Positions 34,380 through 46,534 are shown, counted from the stretch's first letter. The stretch is DNA of 64,000 nucleotides from Budorcas taxicolor (GCF_023091745.1 NC_068912.1:75689067-75753066), one strand, 5' to 3'. Numbers and translations are program-made. The notes: generated from the sequence alone by a model not told the origin.

Positions 34380-35936
34380 AAATAATCACGATGCTGTGAT
34401 CACTCACCTAGAGCCCACATCCTGGAATGTGAAGTCAAGTGGGCCTTAGGAAGCATCACTATGAACAAAGCTAGTGGAGGTGATGGAATTCCAGTTGAGC
34501 TATTTCAAATCCTGAAAGATGATGCTGTGAAAGTGCTGCACTCAATATGCCAGCAAATTTGGAAAACTCAGCAGTGGCCACAGGACTGGAAAAGTCAGTT
34601 TTCATTCCAGTCCCAAAGAAAGGCAATGCCAAAGAATGCTCAAACTACTGCACAGTTGCACTCATCTCACATGCTAGTAACGTAATGCTTAAAATTCTCC
34701 AAGCCAGGCTTCAGCAATACATGAACCGTGAAATTTCAGATGTTTAAGCTGGCTTTACAAAAGGCAGAGGAACCAGAAATCAAGTTTCCAACATCCGCTG
34801 GCTCATCGAAAAAGCAAGAGAATTTCAGAGAAACATCTATTTATGCTTTATTGACTATGCCAAAGCCTTTGACTGTGTAGATCACAATATTGTGGAAAAC
34901 TCTAAAAGAGATGGGAATAGCAGACCACCTGACCTGCCTCTTGAGAAACCTGTATGCAGGTCAGGAAGCAACAGTTAGAACTGCATCTGGAACAGCAGAC
35001 TGGTTCCAAACTGGGAAAGGAGTACACCAAGACTGTCTATTGTCACCTGCTTATTCAACTTATATGCAGAATACATCGTGAGAAATGCTGGGCTGGAGGA
35101 AGCACAAGCTGAAATCAAGATTGTCAGGAGAAATATCAATAACCTCACATATGCAGGTGACACCACCATTATGGCAGAAAGTGAAGAAGAACTAAAGAGC
35201 CTCTTGATGAAATTGAAAGAGGAGGGTGAAAAAGTTGGCTTAAAGCTCAACATTCAGACAGCTAAGATCATGGCACCCGATCCCATCACTTCATGGCAAA
35301 TAGATTTGGAAACAGTGGAAACCGTGGCTGACTTTATTTTTCTGGGCTCCAAAATCACTGCAGATAGTGATTGCAGCCATGAAATGAAAAGACACTTACT
35401 CCTTAGAAGGAAAGTTATAACCAACCTAAACAGCGTATTAAAAAGCAGAGACATTACTTTGTCAACAAAGGTCCGTTTAGTCAAGGATATGGTTTTTCCA
35501 GTGGTCATGTATGGATATGAGAGTTGGACTATAAAGAAAGCTGAGCACCAAAGAATTGATGCTTTTGAACTGTGATGTTGGAGAAGACTCTTGAGAGCCC
35601 TTGGGATACAAAGACATCCAACCAGTCCATCCTAAAATAGATCAGTCCCACGTGTTCATTGGAAGGACTGATGTTGAAGCTGAAACTCTAATACTTTGGC
35701 CACCTGATGCGGAGAGCTGACTCATTTGAGAAGACCCTGATGCTGGGAAAGATTGAGGGCAGGAGGAAAAGGGGACGACAGAGGATGAGATGGTTTGACG
35801 GCAACACTGACTCAATGGACATGAGTTTGGGTGGACTCTGGGAGCTGATGATGGACAGGGAGGCCTGGCGTGCTGTGGTTCATGGGATCACAAAGAGTCG
35901 CACATGAATGAGCCTCTGAACTGAACTGAACTGAAG
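34301..35936 (+). mobile_element. BovB LINE, 1.64 kb, head to head with previous copy
   Basis: Begins TAAAGGACAGAAATGGTAGG just after the endonuclease-linker and runs to GAACTGAACTGAACTGAA. The RT is broken in several places (for example a TAA in the DVQAGF block near 34745), and motif C reads YAGD at about 35153. With 31793-34300 it forms inverted arms of about 1.6 kb. Confidence 0.94.
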
Positions 35937-36089
35937 TCACTATCATCATAATTGTTTTATACAATTGATACTTATTTAGGTTTGGCAATATCAATTTCTA
36001 TGCTAATCATATTTCTTATAATCTTGCCTTCTTTACTTAAAAATCTCCACAGCAATATGTTGGCCTTAGTGGTTATTTCAAACAGTCTG
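35937..36089. other. Short AT-rich spacer
   Basis: About 150 bp between BovB and a SINE; nothing recognised. Confidence 0.4.
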
Positions 36090-36306
36090 TGCTTTCCAGG
36101 CGGCACTAGTTGTAAAGAATCTGCTTGCCAATGTAGGAGACACTGGAGCTTCAGGCTCAATCCCTGGGTTGGAGAGATCCCCTGGAGAAAGGAATGGTAG
36201 CCCAATCAAGTATTCTTGCCTGGAAAATTCCATGGGCAGAGAAGCCTGGCAGACTATAGTGCATGGGGTCATAAACAGTTGAACATGGTTGAGCACAGCA
36301 CATACC
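36090..36306 (+). mobile_element. Bov-tA SINE, diverged head
   Basis: GGATGGTA-type middle region plus AGAGATCCCCTGGAGAAAGG, TATTCTTGCCTGGAAAATTC and GTTGAACATGGTTGAGCACA. The tRNA-like head is degenerate (TTTCCAGGCGGCACTAGTTG). Confidence 0.88.
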
Positions 36307-36376
36307 TTCATGCCTAAACAGCTATGAATTACAAACTTTCTTAGGCATTGTGTAAAATATGTTTGATTTCACTCCT

Positions 36377-37355
36377 GTTCAGTTCAGTTCAGTTACTCAG
36401 TCATGTCCGACTCTTTGCAACTCCATGAACTGCAGCACGCCAGGCCTTCCTGTCCATCACCAACTCCCGGAGTCCACCCAAACCCATGTCCATTGAGTCA
36501 GTGATGCCATCCAAACATCTCATCCTCTGTCGTCCCCTTCTCCTCCTGCCCTCAATCTTTCCCAGCATCAGGGTCTTCTCAAATGAGTCAACTCTTTGCA
36601 TGACGTGGCCAGCATCAGTCCTTCCAATGAACACCCAGGACTCATCTCCTTTAGGATGGACTGGTTGGATGTCCTTGCAATCCAAGGGCTCTCAAGATTC
36701 TTTTCCAACACTACAGTTCAAAAGCATCAGTTCTTCAGTGCTCAGCTTTCTTTATCATCCAACTCTCATATCCATACATGACCACTGGAAAATCCATAGC
36801 CTTGACTAGATGAACCTTTGTTGACAAAGTAATGTCTGCTTTTTAATATAGTGTCTAGATTGGTCATAACTTTTCTTCCAAGGAGTAAGAGTCTTTTAAT
36901 TTCATGGCTGCAGTCACCATCTGCAGTGATTTTGGAGCCCAGAAATATAAAGTCAGCCATTGTTTCCCCATCTATTTGCCATGAAGTGATGGGACCAGAT
37001 GCCATCATCCTAGTGTTCTGAATGTTTTGCTTTAAGCCAACTTTTTCACTCTCCTCTTTCACTTTCATCAAGAAGCACTTTAGTTCTTTTTCACTTTCTG
37101 CTGTAAGGGTGGTATCATCTGCATTTCTGTGGTTATTGACATTTCTCCCAGGAATCTTGATTTCAGCTTGTTCTTCCTCCAGCCCAGTGTTTCTCATGAT
37201 GTACTCTGCATATAAGTTAAATAAACAGGGTGAAACCAGTGTGTTGTTCCATGCCCAGTTCTAACTGTTGCTTCCTGATCTGCATGCAGGTTTCTCAAGA
37301 GGCAGGTCAGGTGGTCTGGCATTTCCATCTCTTTCAGAGTTTTCCACATTTTATT
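36377..37355 (-). mobile_element. BovB LINE, 5'-truncated, ~1 kb with small deletions
   Basis: The 3' end is at the left (GTTCAGTTCAGTTCAGTTAC). The copy extends back to the RT palm (antisense of GTGGAAAACTCTGAAAGAGA). Small internal losses occur at about 36607 (part of the KLKLQYFGHL block) and at about 37231 (part of the QIGKGVRQGC block). Confidence 0.93.
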
Positions 37356-37779
37356 TGAAGAACATATTCCAATATTTTTCTATCTCCATGACTGTTATAT
37401 TATTGCTATCTACCTAAATATCATTCTTTCTAGACAAACTGCCTTTTATTTTAAGCTTTTTTTTATGTTATATGTGGAATTAAAAAAATTAAGTAATGAT
37501 GTATGTAAAGCAAGAAGAACAGGGCACATAGTAAATACAAAGTAAATCTTAATCACTGTTGTTACTTTTAAACACACACATTTTCTTTTTCAAGTTTCTT
37601 TATTTCAAGTTCTTAGGTTGTTGTTTTTTTGTTTATATTTTCTACTAACTCTATCTCATCATGAATTAATTCCTTACATGGTAGTGGTTTTCCAGGTTTT
37701 GTTCCTGTGTTTGTTTTGTTTGTACTTTTGAGTAGGGAGGGTATGACTTTAACCATTTCCCTGTGGGAGCTCTCAAAAG
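37356..37779. other. No recognised feature
   Basis: T-rich sequence between BovB and old L1; nothing recognised. Confidence 0.4.
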
Positions 37780-38151
37780 TGGTTGATTTTTTGTTTTATT
37801 TAATTTTACTTTTTACTGAATTATGTTTGACATAACCACATTCCATTAAGTTGAAGGTATACAACATATTGATTTTATACATTTATATTACAGTAGGACT
37901 GCCATAATAGCCTTAGCTATAATGTCAGACAATTTTCATTTCTTCTAGAGTTGGGAACAATAAAATTTAGTCTTTTAACAATCAATGTTTATAATAAAGT
38001 ATTATTGTCTATTATCACTGTACTGTGTATTAGATGTCCAGGATTTATTTATCTACTAATCACAAATATGTATCTAAAACAACATCTCTCATATGTCCCC
38101 ATCATCATCTCCTGGTAGCCATCATTTTACTCTCTGTTTTTATAATTACAG
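37780..38151 (-). mobile_element. Old L1 3' UTR remnant, left part
   Basis: Antisense old L1 3' region: AGTTGAAGGTATACAACATA, TTTTATACATTTATATTACA and CTGGTAGCCATCATTTTACT. It appears to continue at 38940 after the younger L1. Confidence 0.6.
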
Positions 38152-38939
38152 TTTTTTTTTCTTTTCTTTTCTTTTTTTAATTTTTATTTTTACTTTATTT
38201 TACTTTACAATACTGTATTGGTTTTGCCATACATTGACATGAATCCACCATGGGTGTACATGCATTCCCAAATATGAACCCCCCTCCCACCTCCCTCCCC
38301 ATAAAATCTCTTTGGGTCATCCCCGTGCACCAGCCCCAAGCATGCTGTATCCTGCATCAGACATAGACTGGCGATTCGATTCTTACATGATAGTATACGT
38401 GTTTCAATGCCATTATCCCAAATCATCCTACCCTCTCCCTCTCCCTCTGAGTCCAAAAGTCTGCTATATACATCTGTGCCTTTTTTGTTGTCTTGCATAC
38501 AGGGTCATCATTGGCATCTTTCTAAATTCCATATATATATGTGTTAGTATACTGTATTGGTGTTTTTCTTTCTGGCTTACCTCACTTTGTATAATCAGGT
38601 CCTGTTTCATCCATCTCATCAGAACTGATTCAAATGTATTCTTTTTAATGGCTGAGTAATACTCCATTGTGTATATGTACCACAGCTTTCGTATCCATTC
38701 ATCTGCTGATGGACATCTAGGTTTTTTCCATGTCCTGGCTATTATAAACAGTGCTGTGATGAACATTGGAGTACATGTGTCTCTTTCAATTCTGGTTTCC
38801 TCAGTGTGTATGCCCAGCAGTGGGATTGCTGGGTCATAAGGCAGTTCTATTTGCAATTTTTTAAGGAATCTCCACACTGTTCTCCATAGTGGCTGTACTA
38901 GTTTGCATTCCCACCAACAGTGTATAAGAGCTATCATAC
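38152..38939 (-). mobile_element. Bovine-type L1, 0.79 kb 3' end
   Basis: A poly(T) tract at the left (the antisense poly(A)), then the ruminant L1 3' UTR (TGTACATGCATTCCCAAATA, CCCGTGCACCAGCCCCAAGC) and the ORF2 C-terminus. On the minus strand the ORF2 tail reads IHTEETRIERDTCTPMF and YTMEYYSAIKKNTFESVL. 5'-truncated at about 38939. Confidence 0.9.
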
Positions 38940-39084
38940 AGCATTTATCTTTCTCTGTCTGACTTATCTCACTTTTCCTAATGTCCTCAAAGTTTCTTGG
39001 TGTTGTGGACAAATGCAAAATTCTCTTCTTTCTTGTGGCTGAATAATATTATGTTGTGTACATACATGGCTTCTTTATCCATTC

Positions 39085-39332
39085 ATGTGTGTGTGTGTGT
39101 GTGTGTTGTGTGTGTGTGTGTGTGTATGTGCTCTGTCATGTTCAACTCTTTGTGTCCCTATGTACTATAGCCTGGCAGGCTCTTCTGTCCATGGAATTTT
39201 CCAGGCAAGAATACTGGAGTGGGTTGCCATTTCCTACCCAAGGGGATCTTTTTGACCCAGGGATTGTACCCTTGTCTTTTGTGTCTCCTGCTTGGCAGGT
39301 GTGTTCTTTACCACTAGTGCCACCACGAAGCC
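39085..39332 (-). mobile_element. Bov-tA SINE with (TG)n tail
   Basis: Antisense Bov-tA whose 3' side is a TG repeat (39086-39128). Middle blocks are CCATGGAATTTTCCAGGCA and AATACTGGAGTGGGTTGCC; the head is TTTACCACTAGTGCCACCA. A likely target duplication is ATCCATTC (39078-39085) and ATCCATCC (39337-39344), both fitting old L1. Confidence 0.9.
39086..39128. repeat. (TG)n microsatellite
   Basis: About 20 TG units, interrupted once by TTG, at the 3' end of the antisense SINE. Confidence 0.92.
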
Positions 39333-39640
39333 CTCATCCATCCTTCTATCAGTGGTTATTTAGGATGCTTCTGTACCTTGGCTACTGTGAATAATGCTGC
39401 AATGAACATGGGACTTCATATGTCTCTTTAGTTACCCATTTTCATTGTCTTTGCATATAAGTTAGAATTAGAATTGACAGATTCTACAATAGTTCCATTT
39501 TTAAGTTTTCAAGGAACTTTCGTACTGTTCTCCATCATGAATGACTGGAGCAGTTGATACAGGATATGTGTGCTCACTACCACCAGTTTTTGGTTTTATT
39601 ATTGTGCATCTGGGTGAGATACAGATCCAGAGCTTAAGAA

Positions 39641-41080
39641 AGAGATCTGTAATCATTTACTGAATTTATTTACTGAGAAGATCATACAAGTTTAGCTTAT
39701 TAAAGACTTTATAACAACATCATCCTTATCATTTTGTAAGCAGTAACCTCACTTTCTTTTTACAAGAAAGAAAACCAAAGATGAGGTTAAACAAATTACC
39801 CACAGGCAATAGATGCAATCAGGATGCTTATCTAAGACATTAACTCTAAATACAGAGTTCTTTCTTTAGTAAGGTTGCTTATACATGTAGGTGAAACTGT
39901 CCAGACCATGTGAGTGCCATTCTGTGTAATGAAAGTTTAAATCCTTACCCTCAATGAGTATTATAAAATATCAAAGGTCATACAGATATGTCAGAATTCC
40001 TGTCAGTATTTTGTGTGCTGTGTCTGTTTTGCCTTCCCTGAAATCTAAAATGTGACTAAAACCCTTGGGTCAAGGTGAATATATGACAAACAACTATTTC
40101 CACAAGAATTATACAGGTGAAAATGGAAAATTAATGTGTGATAATTTTATGGTCTATGTCAAAAAGTTAAAGTTACTTTTTCTTTTAAATTGACTTGACT
40201 CTAAGAAGGACAAAATAATTGGGATTTAAAACAATATTGCTATCATATTTCTTTTTAGAACACTAGTAAAACCATGTTTTTAAAAGATTTACTCCAAACT
40301 TGCCTATGGAAATTTAGCCTGCAGTTATTTGTCTCAGATAGGAAAATTTATTCATTTAATTAAAACATTATCTAAAATAGTGTGCATGTGTGTGGACATA
40401 TGCATACATACATATATATTATAATTATAAAAGTTTTAGTGTAAAAATTCAGATGCCTTGGACTATATAATATAAACACTTTAACTTCATATAGTAAGAA
40501 ACTGCAGGAAATAAATTTTAAAGATATTCTGTCACTTTTCTATATATGAATGTAAGAGCTTGAAGCAAAGTTAGAGATAATCTAATACTCCCTTTTTGTT
40601 TCAAGGACAAAATAACGTCAAAACATAGTCAAGATTAAAACCCTAGTTTTAGCATCATTCAAATGTTATGATTCTTCTCAATATACTGAAATTTAGAGGG
40701 TAAAGTAATGGAATTTAGCAAAAAAAATTTCTTACTTTACTTATTTTAAATTGAGGTGAATAAAATTTCCATTACTGCTGACATTCATTTATTCTGTCTT
40801 TTACCAGATCAAGTTAAATCTATTCAACAACATAATTGATTTGTTTGAAAATTAATAGTTTTTAATGTGGCTGCTTTACATAGTGAAGTCAATTGAGTCA
40901 ATGATACAAAGCTTACAATAAAATATTTTACAAATATTAGATCTAGCACTTTTGCTTTAATATTTTTCACTAGATTTGAAATCAGAGACACCACCAATAT
41001 TATCTTCTTCCAGTAATAACTGTCTTGAAATTAAAAAAAAAAAAGCAATACAATAGTTAACACCTTTCTACTGGCACAGT
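39641..41080. other. No recognised feature, 1.4 kb
   Basis: AT-rich; an A-run lies at about 41033-41044. No coding signal or named repeat. Confidence 0.4.
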
Positions 41081-41089
41081 GGTTTTCAG

Positions 41090-41240
41090 TTTATAAACTG
41101 TCTGGATTCAATACCGGGCAAGTTACTTAACCTTTTTGCACCTCTGTTCCATCTGAAGAATGGGAATCATGACACCATTGTAAGAATGAAATGTGCTGAA
41201 TATGTAAAACACTTAGAAGAATGGTTGTTGCACAGTTAAT
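41090..41240 (+). mobile_element. MIR SINE
   Basis: The MIR core and tail are readable: GGGCAAGTTACTTAACCTTT, TCTGAAGAATGGGAATCAT, then GTAAAACACTTAGAAGAATGG. This is an ancient mammalian element. Confidence 0.78.
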
Positions 41241-41279
41241 AACGAATGAGTTAGCCATTACTGTTTTTGTAGGTGGTGG

Positions 41280-41572
41280 TATTATTTTTAATTCATTTAT
41301 TTTATTTTGTTAGGAGCACTTAACATGACATCTACCCTCTTAACAAATTTCTAAATGTACTCTGCATTATTGTTGACTTATGTACAATGTTGTACAGCAG
41401 CTCTGTAGAGCTTAATCATTTTGTTTAACTGAAACTTCAAGCCCATTGATAATAACTCTTCATTTCTCTTCCTTCCAGCTCCCAGCAATTACCATTCCAC
41501 TCTTGGAAACTATTTTTTTGACTCTTAGTTTTTATTACCACTATAATAACTCTGATAGTTGAGAGTCCTCAA
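41280..41572 (-). mobile_element. Old L1 3' UTR remnant
   Basis: Plus strand: ACATCTACCCTCTTAACAAA, TACAATGTTGTACAGCAGCT, AACTGAAACTTCAAGCCCAT and CAGCAATTACCATTCCACTC. These blocks are in the order of antisense L1MA/L1MD-type 3' ends. Confidence 0.75.
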
Positions 41573-41580
41573 AATAGCTT

Positions 41581-41732
41581 CAGTCAGTTCAGTTCAGCCA
41601 CTCAGTCTTGTCTGACTCTTTGTGATCCCATGGATTGTAGAATGGCAGGCTTCCCTGTCCATCACCAACTCCTGGAGCTTGCTTAAACTCATGTCAGTTG
41701 AGTCCGTGATGCCATGTAACCATCTCATCCAG
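41581..41732 (-). mobile_element. Short BovB 3' tail with target duplication
   Basis: Antisense terminal 150 bp of BovB (CAGTCAGTTCAGTTCAGCCA to CCATGTAACCATCTCATCC). Flanked by AATAGCTT at 41573-41580 and 41733-41740. Inserted into or at the edge of old L1. Confidence 0.9.
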
Positions 41733-41740
41733 AATAGCTT

Positions 41741-42107
41741 AGACTACTTGATGAACTGGAGTAGAAAGATGTATATTGGATTGGTTAGGTGAATAAGATT
41801 TATAGGGTAATTATAGAATTTAATTACCCTAACAAAATGTGCTGTTTACAGATGGATATTTAGTTCCTGGTCAAGAACAGGAGTTTGATTCCAGATGATC
41901 TGAAGATTTTTTCACTCTGGATTTGTGTTTAGCATGGTTCTCAACATCTAAAAGAGGGGTTACTAAATATATAATTAAAGATAATATTATTATTTCAGAC
42001 TACTCTTAAACTTGAATATTTAGTAAGACCAAAGGTGAACAGTATAATCAAAGATTATTAGTTTAAAGACAGTGTAACTAAGATAAACTGAGATTTACTA
42101 AAGTAGC
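41741..42107. other. No recognised feature
   Basis: AT-rich spacer; nothing recognised. Confidence 0.4.
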
Positions 42108-42115
42108 CTTCTCTG

Positions 42116-42329
42116 TTCATGCATGTGCTTCAGTCGTGTCTGACTCTTTGAGACCCATGGACTGTAGTCCACCAGGCTCTTCTGTCCATGGGATTCCCCA
42201 GGCAAGAAAACTGGAATGAGTTACCATTTCCTTCTCAGGGGATCTTCCCAAGCCAGGAATCGAATCCTCATCTCTTATGCCTCTTGCATTGGCAAGTGGG
42301 TTCTTTACCACTAGTGCCACCTGGGAAAA
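42116..42329 (-). mobile_element. Bov-tA SINE with target duplication
   Basis: Antisense Bov-tA: TTCAGTCGTGTCTGACTCTT, CCATGGGATTCCCCAGGCA; head TTTACCACTAGTGCCACCTG. Flanked by CTTCTCTG at 42108-42115 and 42330-42337. Confidence 0.92.
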
Positions 42330-42337
42330 CTTCTCTG

Positions 42338-43180
42338 AGGTATTGCCTAATTCATCTGTTAAGTATGAATGATAACTCTTTATTTAAATTATTAGATCAG
42401 ATTAAACTCTTAACTCATTTTCTCATTTTTTTGCATATGTTCCTGTCTGCCCAGCAAAAGAGAAAGACATTCATAATTGGCAACTGAAAGTCTAGCAATT
42501 CTCCTGATGCTTATCCACTTTTTCTTCTTTCAAAACAGTGTAATGGACTATACTGTGATGCTTTACTTATATTTAATATGAAGTCATAGGTTTAGGTTTG
42601 AAAACAACTTTTAGACCATAAAGCTGTATTTGTAACAAATATTGTGTTTGCTTTGCCAGGATCTATTTAACCTCTTTCCCATTTTGTAGCCATCATGTGG
42701 AATTTTGACTACCTGATGAGCAACAGTTGAGTTGAAGCAATCAAGAAAATTCTTTGCTTCTTGTCTCAGTTAATGGTTTAGGGATGAGCACATAACCTAG
42801 ATTTAAGTCATATGGTACAAGGTTTTCTTTTGATCACTGTGAATGTAACCAAAGTTACTTCATTCAAAGGGGATCTTAGGACATTATTGGCAATGATTAG
42901 AGAAAGCGAAGGTCCTTTTCTCCTGGATGTTATCAAAGAAGCATTAAGCATTTGTTTCTCTGTCATGAGATAAATAAGTTGAAGATACAGCTAGTCCATG
43001 ATGATGACAGAATTGAGTGAATTAAAAAGAAATGTAGCTGCAAAGAAATGTAAATGAATTTTTGAGGACATTTCTCTTTAAAGAAAAAATTTCCCAGCAA
43101 ATCCTTTGACTCTATATGTAAAACAGTTTCAGGATCTGACCAGCTTGCACATTTATTACCATGCCCTAGTCCAAGACACC
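42338..43180. other. No recognised feature
   Basis: AT-rich; no named repeat or coding stretch. Confidence 0.4.
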
Positions 43181-43189
43181 TCAACTCCA

Positions 43190-43630
43190 GCTTGTCTTAT
43201 TTTAATAGCTTTTGAACTGGTTTCCTTGCTTTTACGCTTGCCTAGTCTCAGAACAGCAGCCAAGTATGATCTTGCCCCTTCTCTTCTCAGTATCCCCTGA
43301 TAGTTCCTCATCTCATTCAGAGTCAAATCTAAGTTTCTTATAATAGCCTAATGTATTCTGTGAGCTATGAACAGTCTTTGTTTCTTGGCCCATCTTTCTC
43401 CACCTTCACTCCTCTTCACTCTGCTCAGACCTAAGCAACTTCCTTTCTGCTTCTCAGCATTCCAGGCAAACTCCCACTTGAGGTTCTTTCACTATTAATT
43501 TTAATTTTTCTGAAAGGCTTTACCCCTTGATTTTCTCATGGACCCCTCCCTCCTTGTTGAGGTCTTTATTCAAATGTTACTTTTTCAGTGAGACATTTCC
43601 AGACCAAACTACACATACAAACACCACCCC

Positions 43631-43667
<37 letters not shown>

Positions 43668-43885
43668 CAACTCTACTTGATTTCTTTTTAGCTTTATTTC
43701 TTCATTATAGTCCTATCATCACCTAATATTCTACTTGTTAATTTTATTCATTTTTGTCTTCTCATAATTAAATATAAGTTCCAGGAATTTTTCTGTTTGG
43801 TTTGTTGTTACATCTCCAAAACATTTCCTGGCATAGAGTTGGCACTTAAGAAACTTGTTGAATGACTCATGAATCACTGAATGAA
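43190..43885 (+). mobile_element. L2 LINE 3' region
   Basis: The order of blocks follows L2: CAGAGTCAAATCTAAGTTTC, GGCCCATCTTTCTCCACCTT, TTCCAGGCAAACTCCCACTT, TCAAATGTTACTTTTTCAGTG, GAGACATTTCCAGACCA, and at the end TGGCATAGAGTTGGCACTTA and TTGTTGAATGACTC. A CA repeat lies inside it. Confidence 0.8.
43634..43665. repeat. (CA)n microsatellite
   Basis: About 16 uninterrupted AC units within the L2 copy. Likely polymorphic. Confidence 0.93.
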
Positions 43886-44100
43886 ATTTTTCCTAAAGTC
43901 AGTCTCTCTTTAAATTTTTAATTTACATAAAAAATACACTCCTCTCATTATTTTAATCAATCTAATTTGAACTATCTTTTCCTTGTTGCTAAAAGCATTG
44001 TAACTGAGACAGTAAATAAAATCAGATGGACAGGATGAATTACCAGAAAGTAAACCTTGAGATGAGAATTCATGTGAAAGTAATTTATTAGAAAAAATTT

Positions 44101-44643
44101 TCTTATGGGTTGAATTGTGTCCTGCCAAAAGATGGTTTCATTGCTAAGTTTTGTATGACTCTGCGATCCCATGGACTGTAGCCTGCCAGGCTCCTCTGTC
44201 CATGGAATTTCCCAGGTAAGAATACTTAAGTGGGCTGCCATTTCCTTCTACCTGCCAAAAGGTGCTGAAGTCCTAACCTAACTCCCAATACCTGAGAATG
44301 TGACCTTATTTGGAAATAAGGTTTTGTGCATATAATTGCATATGTAATTAGTTAAGATGAGGTCATACTGGAGTAGGGTGGGCTCCTAATCCAATATGAC
44401 TGGTTTCTTTATAAAAGGGGAAACTTAGACATAGCCATGAATGCAAGGAGAAGGCCATGAGAATATGAAGGCAAAGATTAGGTTAGGCAAACAAATACAA
44501 AGATTACCAACATACCACTAGAAGCTAAGTCAGAAGATGAAACAGATTCTATCTCACAGCTTTCAAATGGAAGTAATCCTGCCAATACATTAAGCTCAAG
44601 TTTCTAATCTCCAGAGCTGGGGGACAAGTTCCACCTGGCTATG
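44101..44643 (+). mobile_element. MLT1-like (ERVL-MaLR) LTR, left part
   Basis: Solo-LTR-type sequence: TTATGGGTTGAATTGTGTCC, GAATGTGACCTTATTTGGAA, TAATTAGTTAAGATGAGGTC, CCTAATCCAATATGACTGG and CACCTGGCTATGGTATTTT. A Bov-tA interrupts it at 44132-44250, and a long L1 interrupts it at 44644. The last 28 bp of the LTR reappear at 51733-51760. It holds no viral genes. Confidence 0.8.
44132..44250 (-). mobile_element. Bov-tA SINE inside the LTR, perfect target duplication
   Basis: 5'-truncated antisense Bov-tA (GATCCCATGGACTGTAGCC, CCATGGAATTTCCCAGGTA). Flanked by CCTGCCAAAAG at 44121-44131 and 44251-44261. The LTR reads straight through once the SINE is removed. Confidence 0.95.
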
Positions 44644-45020
44644 GTATTTTTTTTAAAACTAATATAAATTTATTTATTTTACTTGGAGGTTAATTATTTG
44701 CAATATTGTATTGGTTTTGCCATACATCAACATGAATCTGCCATAGGTATACACGTGTTCCCCATCCTGAAACCCCCTCCCTCCTCCCTCCCCATACCAT
44801 CCCTCTGGGTTGTCCCAGTGCACCAGCCCCAAGCATCCAGTATCATGCATCAAATCTGGACTGGTGATTCGTTTCACATATGATATTATACATGTTTCAA
44901 TGCCATTCTCCCAAATCATCCCACCCTCTCCCTCTACCTCTCTCACAGAGTCCAAAAGACTGTTTTATACATCTGTGTCTCTTTTGCTGTCTCACATACA
45001 GGGTTATCGTTACCATCTTT

Positions 45021-45455
45021 CTAAATTATATATATATGTGTTAGTATACTGTATTGGTGTTTTTCTTTCTGGTTTACTTCACTCTGTATAATAGGCTCCA
45101 GTTTCATCCACCTCATTAGAACTGATTCAAATGTATTCTTTTTAATGGCTGAGTAATACTCCATTGTGTATATGTACGGCAGCTTTCTTATCCATTTGTC
45201 TGCTGATGGACATCTAGGTTGCTTCCATGTCCTGGCTATTATAAACAGTGCTGCGATGAACATTGGGGTACACGTGTCTCTTTCAATTCTGGTTTCCTCG
45301 GTGTGTATGTCTAGCAGTGGGATTGCTGGGTCATAAGGCAGTTCTATTTCCAGTTTTTTAAGGAATCTCCACACTGTTCTCCATAGTGGCTGTACTAGTT
45401 TGCATTCCCACCTATAGTGTAAGAAGTTCCCTTTTATCCACACCCTCTCCAGCAT
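45021..45455 (-). pseudogene. L1 ORF2 C-terminal domain
   Basis: 144 residues ending at the native ORF2 stop. Landmarks are a Cys region (HYRWECKLVQPLW), PYDPAIPLLDIHTEET, DTCTPMFIAALFIIARTW and YTMEYYSAIKKNTFESVLM. This is the C-terminal RNA-binding part of the L1 RT protein. Upstream frames are shifted. Confidence 0.9.
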
Positions 45456-46534
45456 TTATTGCCTGTAGACTTTTGGATCGCAGCCATTCTGATTGGCGTG
45501 AAATGGTACCTCATTGTGGTTTTGATTTGCATTTCTCTGATAATGAGTGATGTTGAGCATCTTTTCATGTGTTTGTTAGCCATCTGTATGTCTTCTTTGG
45601 AGAAATGTCTATTTAGTTCTTTGGCCCATTCTTTGATTGGGTCATTTATTTTTCTGTAATTCAGCTGCAGCAGTTGCTTGTATATTTATGAGATTAGCTG
45701 TTTGTCAGTTGCTTCATTTTCTATTATTTTCTCCCATTCTGAAGGCTGTCTTTTCACGTTGCTTATAGTTACCTTTGTTGTGCAGAAGCTTTTAAGTTTA
45801 ATTAGGTCCCATTTGATTATTTTTCCTTTTATTTCCAATATTCTGGGAGGTGGGTCATAGAGGATCCTGCTGTGATTTATGTAGGAGAGTGTTTTGCCTA
45901 TGTTCTCCTCTAGGAGTTTCATAGTTTCTGGTCTTATGTTTAGATCTTTAATCCATTTTGAGTTTATTTTTGTGTATGGTATTAGAAAGTGTTCTAGTTT
46001 CATTCTTTTACAAGCGGTTGACCATTTCCCCCAGCACCACTTGTTAAAGAGATTGTCTTTAATCTATTGCCTCCTTTGTCAAAGATAATGTGTCCATAGG
46101 TGCATGGATTTATCCCTAGGCTTTCTATTTTCTTCCATTGATCTATATTTCTGTCTTTGTGCCAGTACCATACTGTCTTGATGACTATGGCTTTGTAGTA
46201 GAGCCTGAAGTCAGGCAAGTTGATTCCTCCAGTTCCATTCTTCTTTCTCAAGATTGGCTATTCGAGGTTTTATGTATTTCCATACAAATTGTGAAATTAT
46301 TTGTTCTAGCTCTGTAAAAAATACCGTTGGTAGCATGATAGGGATTGCATTGAATCTATAGACGCTTTGGGTAGTATACTCTTTTTCACTACATTGATTC
46401 TTCCCATGCATGAACATGGCGTATTTCTCCATCTATTAGTGTCCTCTTTATTTCTTTCACCAGTGTTTTATAGTTTTCTATATATAGGTCTTTAATTTCT
46501 TTAGGTAGATATATTCCAAAGTATTTTATTCTTT

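Larger units (their letters stand above)
38940..39640 (-). mobile_element. Old L1 ORF2/3' remnant, right part
   Basis: Plus strand: GCATTTATCTTTCTCTGTCTG, GTGGCTGAATAATATTATG and GTGAATAATGCTGCAATGAA, which is antisense old L1. It is interrupted by a Bov-tA at 39085-39332 and matches the left part at 37780-38151, so the younger L1 sits inside it. Confidence 0.65.

Noticed and set aside
31793..35936. Head-to-head BovB as 5' inversion by twin priming
   Set aside because: Twin priming gives one 3' tail and an inverted 5' piece; here both copies have their own 3' tail.
44101..44643. Full endogenous retrovirus at the MLT1-like LTR
   Set aside because: Only one LTR is present, and the 7 kb between its halves is L1 plus BovB with no gag, pol or env-like reading frames.
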